A DNA stretch of 64,000 nucleotides from Lactobacillus sp. S2-2 (lineage in GTDB: Bacteria > Bacillota > Bacilli > Lactobacillales > Lactobacillaceae), in the NCBI RefSeq assembly GCF_021698855.1, contig NZ_WWFA01000011.1, positions 160,530 to 224,529 on the forward strand, read 5' to 3'. The position numbers and the translations under genes were made by a program. The notes under the pieces were generated by a model that did no database searches, had not been told where the DNA came from, and saw only the letters and a program-made list of their open reading frames with translations. How positions within the stretch are numbered: the stretch's first letter is position 1; the number at the start of each line of letters is the position of its first letter. Positions 18,461-26,612 of this stretch are shown piece after piece.

Positions 18461-18994
18461 ATGATTAAAGATACAAAAATAACTCTTATCTTCGTTATTG
18501 GTGCATTTCTTTCATTTTTTCTTGATGGAACTATAACTCAAATTTTTAATTTACAATTTGATAATACATTTTTAATGGTTCCTTATTTAACAATTATGTG
18601 GTTTGTAATGGCAGTAATATTTTTAAAAGATTATGATGTTAAAATTATGATTTGGTCATTTGTTTTTGGATATGTTTACGATTCATACTATATTGGAATA
18701 ATTGGTATATTTTTATTTATAATTCCTTTAATTGTTTTTTTAACTAGATATTTATTAAAAGTTGTTAATCCATTCTTTTTTTCATCAATTTTAATTTTTT
18801 TTATTGATATTACAGTTGTAATGTCGATAAGTTATTGTTTAGACCGTTTATCAAAAATTGCTTCAATTAGTGGAAGTCCCTTTTTAGTGTTCGTTTTATG
18901 GCCAACTTTAATATTTAATATTTTAATTTATGCTATTATGTACTTTCCAATACAAAAATTATATAATTTTTTTAAGATAGAATGGGAGAATTAA
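18461..18994 (+). CDS. mreD: Rod-shape-determining protein MreD
   Basis: A 177-residue, strongly hydrophobic protein with five to six membrane helices, of the size and position expected for MreD. The family text FGYVYDSYYIGIIG around residue 65 is visible. It is required with MreC for rod shape. It is 11 bases after mreC and one base before minC, so the genes are translated from one mRNA. Confidence 0.93.
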   Translation: MIKDTKITLIFVIGAFLSFFLDGTITQIFNLQFDNTFLMVPYLTIMWFVMAVIFLKDYDVKIMIWSFVFGYVYDSYYIGIIGIFLFIIPLIVFLTRYLLKVVNPFFFSSILIFFIDITVVMSISYCLDRLSKIASISGSPFLVFVLWPTLIFNILIYAIMYFPIQKLYNFFKIEWEN

Positions 18995-18995
18995 A

Positions 18996-19676
18996 ATGAA
19001 TCAAGTTATTTTGAAAGGTAATGAAAATGGTTATGAACTTAAAATAAATGAAACCTGTGATATTAAAGTAATTATTGATGAAATTTCTAATCTTTTGGAT
19101 GATTTATCTAGTGATAAAAAAATCAAAAAAAACAAGAGTATTATGTTTGAGTTAAATACAGGGAATCGATTATTAAAAGATAATGAAAAAGATTTTATTT
19201 TAAGTTTGTTTAAGCAGTATGATTTTTTTGAAGTTAAATCAATTATTTCTAATGTAATAACTAAAGAAGAAGCGTTAAAAATCAAGAATGAAGGACGTAC
19301 TTTTAAAACTGTTCAAACAATTAGAAATGGTCAATATGAAAAAATTGATGGTGATGTTCTTGTTTTTGGTAAAATACATAAAGGTGGAAAATTAGTTTCT
19401 ACTGGAAATGTTTATGTTTTGGGTGATATTGAAGGAATAATTCATGCAGGATTTCCAAATTATGAAGATAAGTTAATAATTGGTAAAATTGATAGTGCTC
19501 AACAAGTTAGAATTGGTGAACAACATCAAATTTTATCTGAATCAAATTTTTTGAATGATAATAGTTCACAATCAGTAGTTTATGTAAATGATTTACATAT
19601 TTTAGATAATGGAAATTTAAATGCTTTAAAAAGTATTAATCCTAAGTTTTTTAATGAAATTGGAGGTACTAGATAA
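18996..19676 (+). CDS. minC: Septum site-determining protein MinC
   Basis: A 226-residue inhibitor of FtsZ assembly that works with MinD to block division at the poles. The C-terminal half carries the beta-helical MinC domain: RNGQYEKIDGDVLVFG, KGGKLVSTGNVYVLGDIEG and IHAGFPNYEDKLIIGK. The N-terminal half is divergent, as usual. The stop overlaps the minD start (TAATG), which indicates coupled translation. Confidence 0.95.
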   Translation: MNQVILKGNENGYELKINETCDIKVIIDEISNLLDDLSSDKKIKKNKSIMFELNTGNRLLKDNEKDFILSLFKQYDFFEVKSIISNVITKEEALKIKNEGRTFKTVQTIRNGQYEKIDGDVLVFGKIHKGGKLVSTGNVYVLGDIEGIIHAGFPNYEDKLIIGKIDSAQQVRIGEQHQILSESNFLNDNSSQSVVYVNDLHILDNGNLNALKSINPKFFNEIGGTR

Positions 19677-20491
19677 TGGGAAAAGCGATTGTTATAACTT
19701 CTGGGAAAGGTGGAGTTGGTAAAACAACATCATCTGCTAATTTAGGATCAGCATTAGCATTAATGGATAAAAAAGTTTGTTTATTAGATTTGGATATCGG
19801 ATTAAGAAACCTTGATGTAATATTAGGTTTAGATAATCGAATTATGTATGATATTTTAGATGTTGTTAATGGAAAAGTGAATTTAAATAAGGCATTAGTA
19901 AAAGATAAAAGATTTGAAAATAATTTATTTCTATTGCCAGCTGCACAAAACACAGATAAAAATGCTATAAATGAAGAACAAGTAAAAAAAATTGTTGAAG
20001 AATTGAAAGAACAATTCGATTATGTATTAATTGATTGTCCAGCTGGAATTGAACAAGGCTTTCTTAATTCAGTTGCTGGTGCAGATAGTGCAATTATTGT
20101 AACGACTCCTGAAATTTCTGCAGTTAGAGATGCTGATCGAATTGTTGGGTTACTTGAAAAAAATCCGTTAAAAGAAGTTCCTAGATTAATTATAAATAGA
20201 ATTAGACCTGACATGATGGATCACGGTGAAGTCATGGATGTTGATGAAATAACCCATCATTTAGGTGTTGATTTATTAGGTATTGTTGTTGATGACGATA
20301 AAGTTATAGCAACTTCTAATCATGGAGAACCAATTGTTTTAGATAGTGAAAATATCGTTTCACAAGCTTATCGTAATATTGCTAGAAGGATTTTAGGTGA
20401 TGATGTACCTTTGATGCAAATAAAAACTGAAAAAAATGGATTTTGGGGAAAGTTGAAAAAAACTTTTTCAAAAAATAAAAACTCTTTTTAA
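19676..20491 (+). CDS. minD: Septum site-determining protein MinD
   Basis: A 271-residue ParA/MinD ATPase. It has the deviant Walker A GKGGVGKTT (10-18), LLDLDIGLRNLDVILGL and VLIDCPAG. Its C-terminal amphipathic, Lys- and Phe-rich tail (GFWGKLKKTFSKNK) is the membrane-targeting sequence. It recruits MinC to the membrane. It is last in the mreBCD-minCD set and is followed by a terminator. No minE or divIVA is seen in the window. Confidence 0.97.
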   Translation: MGKAIVITSGKGGVGKTTSSANLGSALALMDKKVCLLDLDIGLRNLDVILGLDNRIMYDILDVVNGKVNLNKALVKDKRFENNLFLLPAAQNTDKNAINEEQVKKIVEELKEQFDYVLIDCPAGIEQGFLNSVAGADSAIIVTTPEISAVRDADRIVGLLEKNPLKEVPRLIINRIRPDMMDHGEVMDVDEITHHLGVDLLGIVVDDDKVIATSNHGEPIVLDSENIVSQAYRNIARRILGDDVPLMQIKTEKNGFWGKLKKTFSKNKNSF

Positions 20492-20510
20492 AAGGGTTTT
20501 TTATTTTTTA
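20478..20510 (+). terminator. Terminator after minD
   Basis: A 10-bp stem with one G-T pair (20478-20487 with 20491-20500) and a 3-base loop, then a T-rich tract. It overlaps the last codons of minD. Confidence 0.75.
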
Positions 20511-20523
20511 ATGGAGGAAAATA

Positions 20524-21783
20524 TTGAAACTTAATAATGGAATAAATGTTGATTATTTTTTTACAAAAAAATTTAAAAATAATACAATAGTGATTGATTT
20601 TATAACGAATATTAAAATTGAAAATTTTGCTAAAAGAGCAATTTTAGCAGATTTAATGGACGATTCTAATAAAAAATATCCTCAAAAATCAATTTTAGCA
20701 AAGAAATTATCTCAAATGTATGGTGCTAATTTTGCAGTGACAGTATTAAAAGTTTCTAATCAACATATTTTAAGAGTAATTATTAATTTTGTTAATGAAA
20801 ATTATATTTCAGAGAAAAAATCATTATTTTTAGAAGTAATAAGTTTTTTGAAGAGTGTAATATTCAATCCATTAGCTGATGGAAAAAAATTTGATAAAAA
20901 GAATTTTGAACTTCAAAGAGATAATATGATTGATTATTTGGTTAGTTTAAAAGATAATCCCAGATTTTATTCAAGTTCACAATTAAAAAAACTATATTTT
21001 AAAGATAATCCAGAAAATTCAGCTTTGATTATAGGCAATGAAATTGATTATCAAAATTTAAATAATTTAGAGGTTTATCAATATTATGAAAATATGATTA
21101 ATCAAGATGATATAGAAATTAAACTGTTAGGTGATTTTGAAAATGTTGATTTTATTAATGAATTTAATCAAATGTTTAATTATAAAAAAAATCATGACAA
21201 ATCTAAATCTAATATTATTTCCACTTCAAAACACGAATTAATTAAACAAACGGAAAATTATCAAGGTAATGGATCAATACTTGGACTTGCATATTATTTA
21301 CCATTTCAAAATAGTATAAATAATTATTTTATTTCTTTGGTTTTAAATGGATTATTAACTTCTAATAATCATTCTTTATTGTTTGATGAAATTAGAGAGA
21401 AAAATAGTTTAGCATACTACGTTAATTCCAATTACAATATTTTTGATGAAATGTTTACTATACAAACTGGTATTAATGCTAAAGATAAGGATCAAGTTAT
21501 TGATTTAATTAATGAACAAATTGATAGAATTATTAAATTAGACTATTCTGATGAGTTATTAAAAAATACAAAATTAACACTGGTAGATGATTTGTTGACG
21601 AAATTTGATAGTCAAAAAGGAATCGTTTCGGAAATGACAATATCTAATTATTTTAATTTGATACTTGAACCTTCTCAGGGTATTGAAGTTATTAATAAAA
21701 TTTCTAAAGACAATATTTCTAATTTTTTAAAGACAATAAAAATACAAGCAATTCATTTATTGGTAGGTGAATCTAATGATTAA
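20524..21783 (+). CDS. ymfF: YmfF-like M16-family protein, inactive type
   Basis: A 419-residue insulinase-fold protein without the zinc motif HxxEH, as expected for YmfF. The C-terminal M16 domain text REKNSLAYYVNSNYNIF is present. In B. subtilis YmfF works with YmfH and YmfI in finishing the 5-aminopentanone modification of elongation factor P. Start is TTG 20524, 6 bases after GGAGGAAA. It overlaps ymfH by 8 bases. Function is transferred from the family; the third partner, ymfI, is missing from this locus. Confidence 0.88.
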   Translation: MKLNNGINVDYFFTKKFKNNTIVIDFITNIKIENFAKRAILADLMDDSNKKYPQKSILAKKLSQMYGANFAVTVLKVSNQHILRVIINFVNENYISEKKSLFLEVISFLKSVIFNPLADGKKFDKKNFELQRDNMIDYLVSLKDNPRFYSSSQLKKLYFKDNPENSALIIGNEIDYQNLNNLEVYQYYENMINQDDIEIKLLGDFENVDFINEFNQMFNYKKNHDKSKSNIISTSKHELIKQTENYQGNGSILGLAYYLPFQNSINNYFISLVLNGLLTSNNHSLLFDEIREKNSLAYYVNSNYNIFDEMFTIQTGINAKDKDQVIDLINEQIDRIIKLDYSDELLKNTKLTLVDDLLTKFDSQKGIVSEMTISNYFNLILEPSQGIEVINKISKDNISNFLKTIKIQAIHLLVGESND

Positions 21784-23065
21784 AAAAATATATCAAGAAT
21801 TTAATGAAACAGTTTTTTATGAAAAATTAGATAATGGATTAAATGTGATTTTATTACCAAAGAATGATTACAATGCTACTTATGCTAATTTAAAATTAAA
21901 TTTCGGATCGATTAATAATCAAATTGAAATAAATAATAAAATAAGACGAATACCTGAAGGAACTGCGCATTTTTTAGAACATAAAATGTTTGATAAAAAA
22001 AACTATGATTCTACAGATTTATTTGATAATAATGGTGCTTATTCTAATGCTTTTACAAGTTTTAATAGTACAAATTATTTATTTTCTGCTACTAAAAATA
22101 TATCAAAAAATATTAAAATTTTACTAGATATGGTTCAAGAACCATATTTTTCAAAAGATAAAATCAAAAAAGAAATTGGAATTATTGAACAAGAAATATT
22201 AATGTATGCTAGTGATCCAAATTCTAAGATATATTTTGATACAATTTCAAATTTATTTCCTAATACTTCATTGAGTAGTGATATTGCTGGGACAGTACAA
22301 TCTTTAAATGAAATTGACGAAGGGATTTTATATGATGTGTATAAAGAATTTTATATACCAGAAAATATGACATTAACAATTGTTGGTCATTTTGAATTAG
22401 ATGAAATGATGAAAAATATAAAAAATATTGAAATTGAAAAGCCATATCATAAATTTGAACAACATGATGCAATAAGCAAAACTGAAATGGAATTAGAAAA
22501 TAGTAAAAATAATCTAATTAAAAATAATATTTCAGATATGAACTTACATCAAAATAAGGTTGCTATTGCATATCGTGGAAATCTAATTCAAGAATCTTTT
22601 TTGAATAAAACAAAGTACGAATTATGTTTAGAAATTTTATTCAATTCGGTATTTTCAGAAAATTCTAGTTATTTAAATGATTTATATAATCAAAAAGTTA
22701 TTGATGATTCTTTTGAATTTAGTTTTGAAATTGAGCCGATGTATAGTTTTATTATTTTTATTAACGAAACGACTCAACCTACAAATTTTATTAATGCAAT
22801 TAAAAATTTAATGGATTCAATTCCCGATGAAATTGATAGTTTAAAAAATGATATTGATTTACAAAAGAAAGAGATAATTGGTAATCGAATATCATCAATG
22901 AATTCTCTAGAAGACTTATCTAGTCAATTAGGTTCAATTGAAAATGGATTTATAAATATTTTTGATGAAATTAATATTATTAATGAAATTAATTTAAATG
23001 ATATAAAAAAAGCATTTAAAAAATTTATTGATTCAAAAAATTTTGTTACTAATATAATTAAATAA
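21776..23065 (+). CDS. ymfH: YmfH-like M16 zinc peptidase
   Basis: A 429-residue M16B peptidase with the inverted zinc motif HFLEH at residues 65-69 and the downstream glutamates in EIGIIEQEILMY (133-144), so it is the active partner of the inactive YmfF upstream. In B. subtilis this pair is linked to elongation factor P modification. The start is ATG 21776, 6 bases after GTAGGTG; GTG 21767 lies inside that site. It is followed by a short gap and rodZ. Confidence 0.9.
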   Translation: MIKKIYQEFNETVFYEKLDNGLNVILLPKNDYNATYANLKLNFGSINNQIEINNKIRRIPEGTAHFLEHKMFDKKNYDSTDLFDNNGAYSNAFTSFNSTNYLFSATKNISKNIKILLDMVQEPYFSKDKIKKEIGIIEQEILMYASDPNSKIYFDTISNLFPNTSLSSDIAGTVQSLNEIDEGILYDVYKEFYIPENMTLTIVGHFELDEMMKNIKNIEIEKPYHKFEQHDAISKTEMELENSKNNLIKNNISDMNLHQNKVAIAYRGNLIQESFLNKTKYELCLEILFNSVFSENSSYLNDLYNQKVIDDSFEFSFEIEPMYSFIIFINETTQPTNFINAIKNLMDSIPDEIDSLKNDIDLQKKEIIGNRISSMNSLEDLSSQLGSIENGFINIFDEINIINEINLNDIKKAFKKFIDSKNFVTNIIK

Positions 23066-23091
23066 TCGAAATTAATTTTTTTAAATAATTA

Positions 23092-23100
23092 TGATACAAT
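23092..23100 (+). promoter_or_regulatory. Extended -10 promoter for rodZ
   Basis: TGA-TACAAT lies 32 bases before the rodZ start in the 67-base gap after ymfH. The -35 is weak. Confidence 0.5.
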
Positions 23101-23132
23101 GATTGAAATAGATAAATTGGAGAATTTTAATT

Positions 23133-24026
23133 ATGGAAAATGAAGAAAATAATAATTTAAATATAGGTGATCGCTTAAAACAATCAAGAATTGAAAAGGG
23201 ATTGTCATTAGATGAAATCCAACAAAAAACTAAAATTCAAAAGAAGTATCTTATTGCTATTGAAGAAAATAATTTGAATGAACTTCCTGGAGATTTTTAT
23301 ATAAGGGCATTTACTAAGCAATATGCAGCAACTCTTGGATTCGATAGTAATGAATTACTTGATGATTATGAAGATAGCATTCCAGATACAAATACTAATG
23401 AATATATGGATAAGATTAGTGAAAATACTATTGAAACTAGATCTGCTAAGAATAAAGTTAGTGAAAGAAATTCTAAAATAAAAGGTGCTTTTTCAATATC
23501 AGTAATTGTTGGAATTGTACTATTAATTTTATTAGTCATTTGGTTTGCATCAGCTAAATTATCTAATAATAGTAGTAATAATGATAATCAATCTATTTCT
23601 GTTTCCGGTGAATCTAATAAAGAAAGCAAAAGAGATAACAATCAAGATGCAAAAAAAGAAACTAAAACTAAAAATAAAAAAATAAAAAACAAATCAAAAA
23701 CTACTTCAATTTCAAAAGTTAGTCAAAGTGGTAGTGATGTATCTTTTAAAGTTTCTACAAGTAAAAAAGTTAATATTATTAAATTAAGTAGTAACAATAG
23801 AGCATGGACTTCATTAACTTCTGATGGAGATAATACTTGGTCTGGAATTGTTGATACAAATAGTCCTCATACTGTTAAACTTAATTCTACTGATAAAAAT
23901 ATTAGTTTGAATCTAGGCAATGCAGCATCTACTAATATTGTAATTAATGGTAAGAAAGTAAAAATACCTAGTCCTGAAAATGGTGGTAATTCTTACACTA
24001 GAACAATTAAATTTAGTTTTAAATAA
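23133..24026 (+). CDS. rodZ: RodZ-like cytoskeletal membrane protein (YmfM)
   Basis: A 297-residue RodZ protein with an N-terminal helix-turn-helix (about 7-70, LKQSRIEKGLSLDEIQQKT), one transmembrane helix (about 119-141), a low-complexity Ser/Asn/Lys linker, and an extracellular DUF4115 beta domain ending in TRTIKFSFK. RodZ couples MreB to the wall-elongation machinery. It keeps the Bacillus position between ymfH and pgsA. A hairpin follows. Confidence 0.92.
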   Translation: MENEENNNLNIGDRLKQSRIEKGLSLDEIQQKTKIQKKYLIAIEENNLNELPGDFYIRAFTKQYAATLGFDSNELLDDYEDSIPDTNTNEYMDKISENTIETRSAKNKVSERNSKIKGAFSISVIVGIVLLILLVIWFASAKLSNNSSNNDNQSISVSGESNKESKRDNNQDAKKETKTKNKKIKNKSKTTSISKVSQSGSDVSFKVSTSKKVNIIKLSSNNRAWTSLTSDGDNTWSGIVDTNSPHTVKLNSTDKNISLNLGNAASTNIVINGKKVKIPSPENGGNSYTRTIKFSFK

Positions 24027-24036
24027 AAATTATTAG

Positions 24037-24068
24037 ATAACGATTGATTAGATTCAATCGTTATTTTA
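24037..24068 (+). terminator. Hairpin after rodZ
   Basis: An 11-bp stem (24037-24047 with 24054-24064) with a 6-base loop and a short T tract. It lies just before pgsA and probably ends or weakens the rodZ transcript. Confidence 0.65.
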
Positions 24069-24091
24069 ATAATAAGAATGGAGATAGCATA

Positions 24092-24676
24092 TTGAATTTA
24101 CCAAACAAATTAACTGTATTTAGAATTTTTTTGATTCCCGTTTTTTTATTACTTGTTTCAGTACCAATGAATTTAGGTAGTGTTAATATATTAAATACTT
24201 TAATACCAACATCAAATTTATATGCAACAGTTGTTTTTGTTATTGCATGTTTAACTGATTTTTTAGATGGTCAAATCGCAAGAAAAAATAATTTAGTGAC
24301 TAATTTTGGTAAATTCGCGGATCCAATGGCAGACAAACTATTAGTAATGACTGCTTTAGTTTATTTGACTAGTCAGAATATTGCTCCATTTTGGGTTGTA
24401 GTTATTATTATAGCTAGAGAATTAGCTGTGACAGGATTAAGATTATTAATTGTTGAAAATAATGGGAAAGTTTTAGCAGCAGCATGGCCTGGAAAAATAA
24501 AAACTTTTACACAAATGTTTGCAATTATTATTTTAATGCTTAATAATGTTCTGTTTAATAACATGGGAATTCAAATGGGCTTAATTTTATTGTATATTTG
24601 TCTAATATTTACAGTTTATTCTGGATATGATTATTTTAAACAAAATAAATCTGTTTTTTCTGATTCTTTTAATTAA
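24092..24676 (+). CDS. pgsA: CDP-diacylglycerol--glycerol-3-phosphate 3-phosphatidyltransferase
   Basis: A 194-residue membrane enzyme making phosphatidylglycerol phosphate. The CDP-alcohol transferase signature is complete: Asp59, Gly60, Ala63, Arg64, Gly73, Asp77 and Asp81 in the DGQIAR...FADPMAD stretch. It has several membrane helices. The start is TTG 24092 (reading Asn-Leu-Pro-Asn-Lys-Leu-Thr next, as in relatives) after ATGGAGA. The open frame from 24044 runs through the rodZ terminator hairpin and is not used. Confidence 0.95.
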   Translation: MNLPNKLTVFRIFLIPVFLLLVSVPMNLGSVNILNTLIPTSNLYATVVFVIACLTDFLDGQIARKNNLVTNFGKFADPMADKLLVMTALVYLTSQNIAPFWVVVIIIARELAVTGLRLLIVENNGKVLAAAWPGKIKTFTQMFAIIILMLNNVLFNNMGIQMGLILLYICLIFTVYSGYDYFKQNKSVFSDSFN

Positions 24677-24709
24677 AAATAATTCGTATTTAATAAAGGG
24701 GTAAATTTT

Positions 24710-25363
24710 ATGTATGGATATGGTCTATTTTTAAATAAAGATACTTTTTATCAAATTAAAAATGAATTAGATGAAGATGAATATTTAATTAAGGATACTA
24801 GTACTGATGAAAAAATATATTTAATTTTAGATAAAAAACCTAGTGTCAATTTATTAAATAAATTAAATGTTGATGAAAATGATGTAATTAGTGATTTTTA
24901 TTTCAAATATTTTGTAAAAGAATTATCTGAAAAAGAATTATCAATTACTTCTGCTGAGTCTTTAACTGGAGGACTTTTTCAAAGTTCTCTAACTGAAATT
25001 CCTGGAGTATCTAAAGTTTTTTTTGGTGGGATTGTATCTTATTCTAATGAAATTAAAAATAAATTATTAAAAGTTCCACAAAGTGTAATTAATCAGGATG
25101 GAGTAGTGTCTGAAAATACAGTTTATTTTATGGCTAAAGGCTCTAAAGAATTGTTCGATTCTGATATAGCAATTTCATTTAGTGGAGTAGCTGGTCCTGA
25201 TAAATTAGAAAATAAATATCCAGGAACGGTTTGGATTGGAATAATCGATCAAAATAATCATTTTTTTAAATTAGAATTAGCTTTAGATGATAATTTATCA
25301 AGAAATGAAATTAGAAATGAATCTGTATTTTATGGAATTAAAAAATTAGTTGAAATTATTTAA
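24710..25363 (+). CDS. cinA: CinA-like protein with C-terminal amidase domain only
   Basis: Residues 65-217 form the CinA C-terminal domain (nicotinamide-nucleotide amidase type), with SAESLTGGLFQSSL (81-94) and the SFSGVAGPD segment near 157-164. CinA in Bacilli is usually about 415 residues and begins with a molybdopterin-binding-like (MoCF) domain. Here only about 64 unrelated residues precede the amidase domain, so that domain is absent. A GGGGTAA site precedes the ATG, so the short form seems to be the real product. It keeps the usual place between pgsA and recA. The amidase activity is family knowledge. Confidence 0.85.
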   Translation: MYGYGLFLNKDTFYQIKNELDEDEYLIKDTSTDEKIYLILDKKPSVNLLNKLNVDENDVISDFYFKYFVKELSEKELSITSAESLTGGLFQSSLTEIPGVSKVFFGGIVSYSNEIKNKLLKVPQSVINQDGVVSENTVYFMAKGSKELFDSDIAISFSGVAGPDKLENKYPGTVWIGIIDQNNHFFKLELALDDNLSRNEIRNESVFYGIKKLVEII

Positions 25364-25367
25364 AAGC

Positions 25368-25381
25368 AGAACTTTTGTTCC
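25368..25381 (+). promoter_or_regulatory. LexA/DinR-box-like palindrome upstream of recA
   Basis: GAAC-TTTT-GTTC (25369-25380) matches the core of the Bacillus LexA operator (CGAAC-N4-GTTCG) except for the outermost C/G pair. It lies 8 bases upstream of the recA -35. The same bases could be a weak hairpin ahead of a T tract that ends cinA transcription. Confidence 0.45.
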
Positions 25382-25389
25382 TTTTTTTC

Positions 25390-25418
25390 TTGATTTTAAT
25401 AATAATCATTAGTATAGT
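25390..25418 (+). promoter_or_regulatory. recA promoter
   Basis: TTGATT (25390-25395), a 17-bp spacer and TATAGT (25413-25418), 35 bases before the recA start. Confidence 0.75.
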
Positions 25419-25453
25419 ATAAGATAGTTATTTAAAAGCTAGGAGGATTATGC

Positions 25454-26494
25454 ATGGCTGATGAACGTGAAAAAGCACTTGATGGTGCTCTGAAAAAAAT
25501 TGAAAAAGAGTTTGGTAAAGGTTCAATAATGAGAATGGGAGATCGTGTTGATACACAAATTTCTACTGTTCCTAGTGGTTCTTTAGCCTTAGATAATGCT
25601 TTAGGAGTTGGTGGATATCCTAGAGGAAGAATTGTTGAAGTTTATGGACCAGAATCATCTGGTAAAACAACTATGGCTTTGCATGCAGTTGCTGAAGTAC
25701 AGAAGTCCGGTGGGACTGCTGCTTATATTGATGCTGAAAATGCATTAGATCCAGTTTATGCTACTAATTTAGGTGTAAATATTGATGATTTACTTTTATC
25801 ACAACCTGATACTGGTGAGCAAGGGTTACAAATTACAGATGCCTTAATAAGTTCTGGTGCCGTTGATATAGTTGTTGTGGATTCGGTTGCTGCTTTAGTA
25901 CCTAGAGCTGAAATTGAAGGTGAAATGGGTGATGCACATGTTGGTCTACAAGCTAGATTAATGTCCCAAGCTTTAAGAAAATTATCAGGATCAATAAATA
26001 AAACAAAAACAATTGCTTTATTTATTAACCAAATTCGTGAAAAAGTTGGAATTATGTTTGGAAATCCTGAAACTACTCCTGGTGGTAGAGCATTAAAATT
26101 TTATTCTACAATTAGATTAGATGTAAGAAGAGCTGAACAAATTAAAGATGGTAGTGATATCATTGGTAATAGAACAAGAATAAAGGTTGCTAAAAACAAG
26201 GTAGCTCCTCCCTTTAAAAAGGCAGAAGTTGATATTATGTATGGACAGGGTGTATCTCAAAGTGGTGAACTTGTTGATATGGCTGTTGAAAAAGACATAA
26301 TTAATAAATCAGGATCTTGGTATTCATACGGTGAAGATCGAATTGGACAAGGTCGAGAAAATGCAAAAAAATATTTAACTGATAATCCTGAAATTTTTAA
26401 TGAAGTTAATACTAAGGTTAGAGTAGCTTATGGTATGGAAGAAGATACTTCTGAAGATTCTAAACCATCAGAAAATAATGAAGATAATCAATAA
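25454..26494 (+). CDS. recA: Recombinase RecA
   Basis: A 346-residue RecA, the ATP-dependent strand-exchange protein and trigger of LexA cleavage. Walker A GPESSGKT is at 65-72, followed by [19 protein letters not shown] and [18 protein letters not shown]. The acidic C-terminal tail is present. AGGAGG lies before the ATG. It has its own promoter, with a LexA-like box just upstream, and its own terminator. Intact and normal in length. Confidence 0.98.
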   Translation: MADEREKALDGALKKIEKEFGKGSIMRMGDRVDTQISTVPSGSLALDNALGVGGYPRGRIVEVYGPESSGKTTMALHAVAEVQKSGGTAAYIDAENALDPVYATNLGVNIDDLLLSQPDTGEQGLQITDALISSGAVDIVVVDSVAALVPRAEIEGEMGDAHVGLQARLMSQALRKLSGSINKTKTIALFINQIREKVGIMFGNPETTPGGRALKFYSTIRLDVRRAEQIKDGSDIIGNRTRIKVAKNKVAPPFKKAEVDIMYGQGVSQSGELVDMAVEKDIINKSGSWYSYGEDRIGQGRENAKKYLTDNPEIFNEVNTKVRVAYGMEEDTSEDSKPSENNEDNQ

Positions 26495-26516
26495 AACCTC
26501 TTATGAGGTTTTTTTT
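26493..26516 (+). terminator. Terminator after recA
   Basis: An 8-bp stem (26493-26500 with 26505-26512), a 4-base loop and eight T. Confidence 0.9.
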
Positions 26517-26526
26517 GATTGTTTAG

Positions 26527-26555
26527 TTGACACTAGTCATAACAAACATTAAAAT
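26527..26555 (+). promoter_or_regulatory. rny promoter
   Basis: A perfect TTGACA (26527-26532), a 17-bp spacer and TAAAAT (26550-26555), 58 bases before the rny start. Confidence 0.8.
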
Positions 26556-26612
26556 TAATTTGTTATCGTTTTATAAACGATGATTAAATAGATGAGTCGG
26601 AGGTCCTATCAT

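Noticed and set aside
24044..24091. Longer pgsA start at 24044
   Set aside because: The extra codons run through the rodZ terminator hairpin and do not resemble PgsA; TTG 24092 has a good site.
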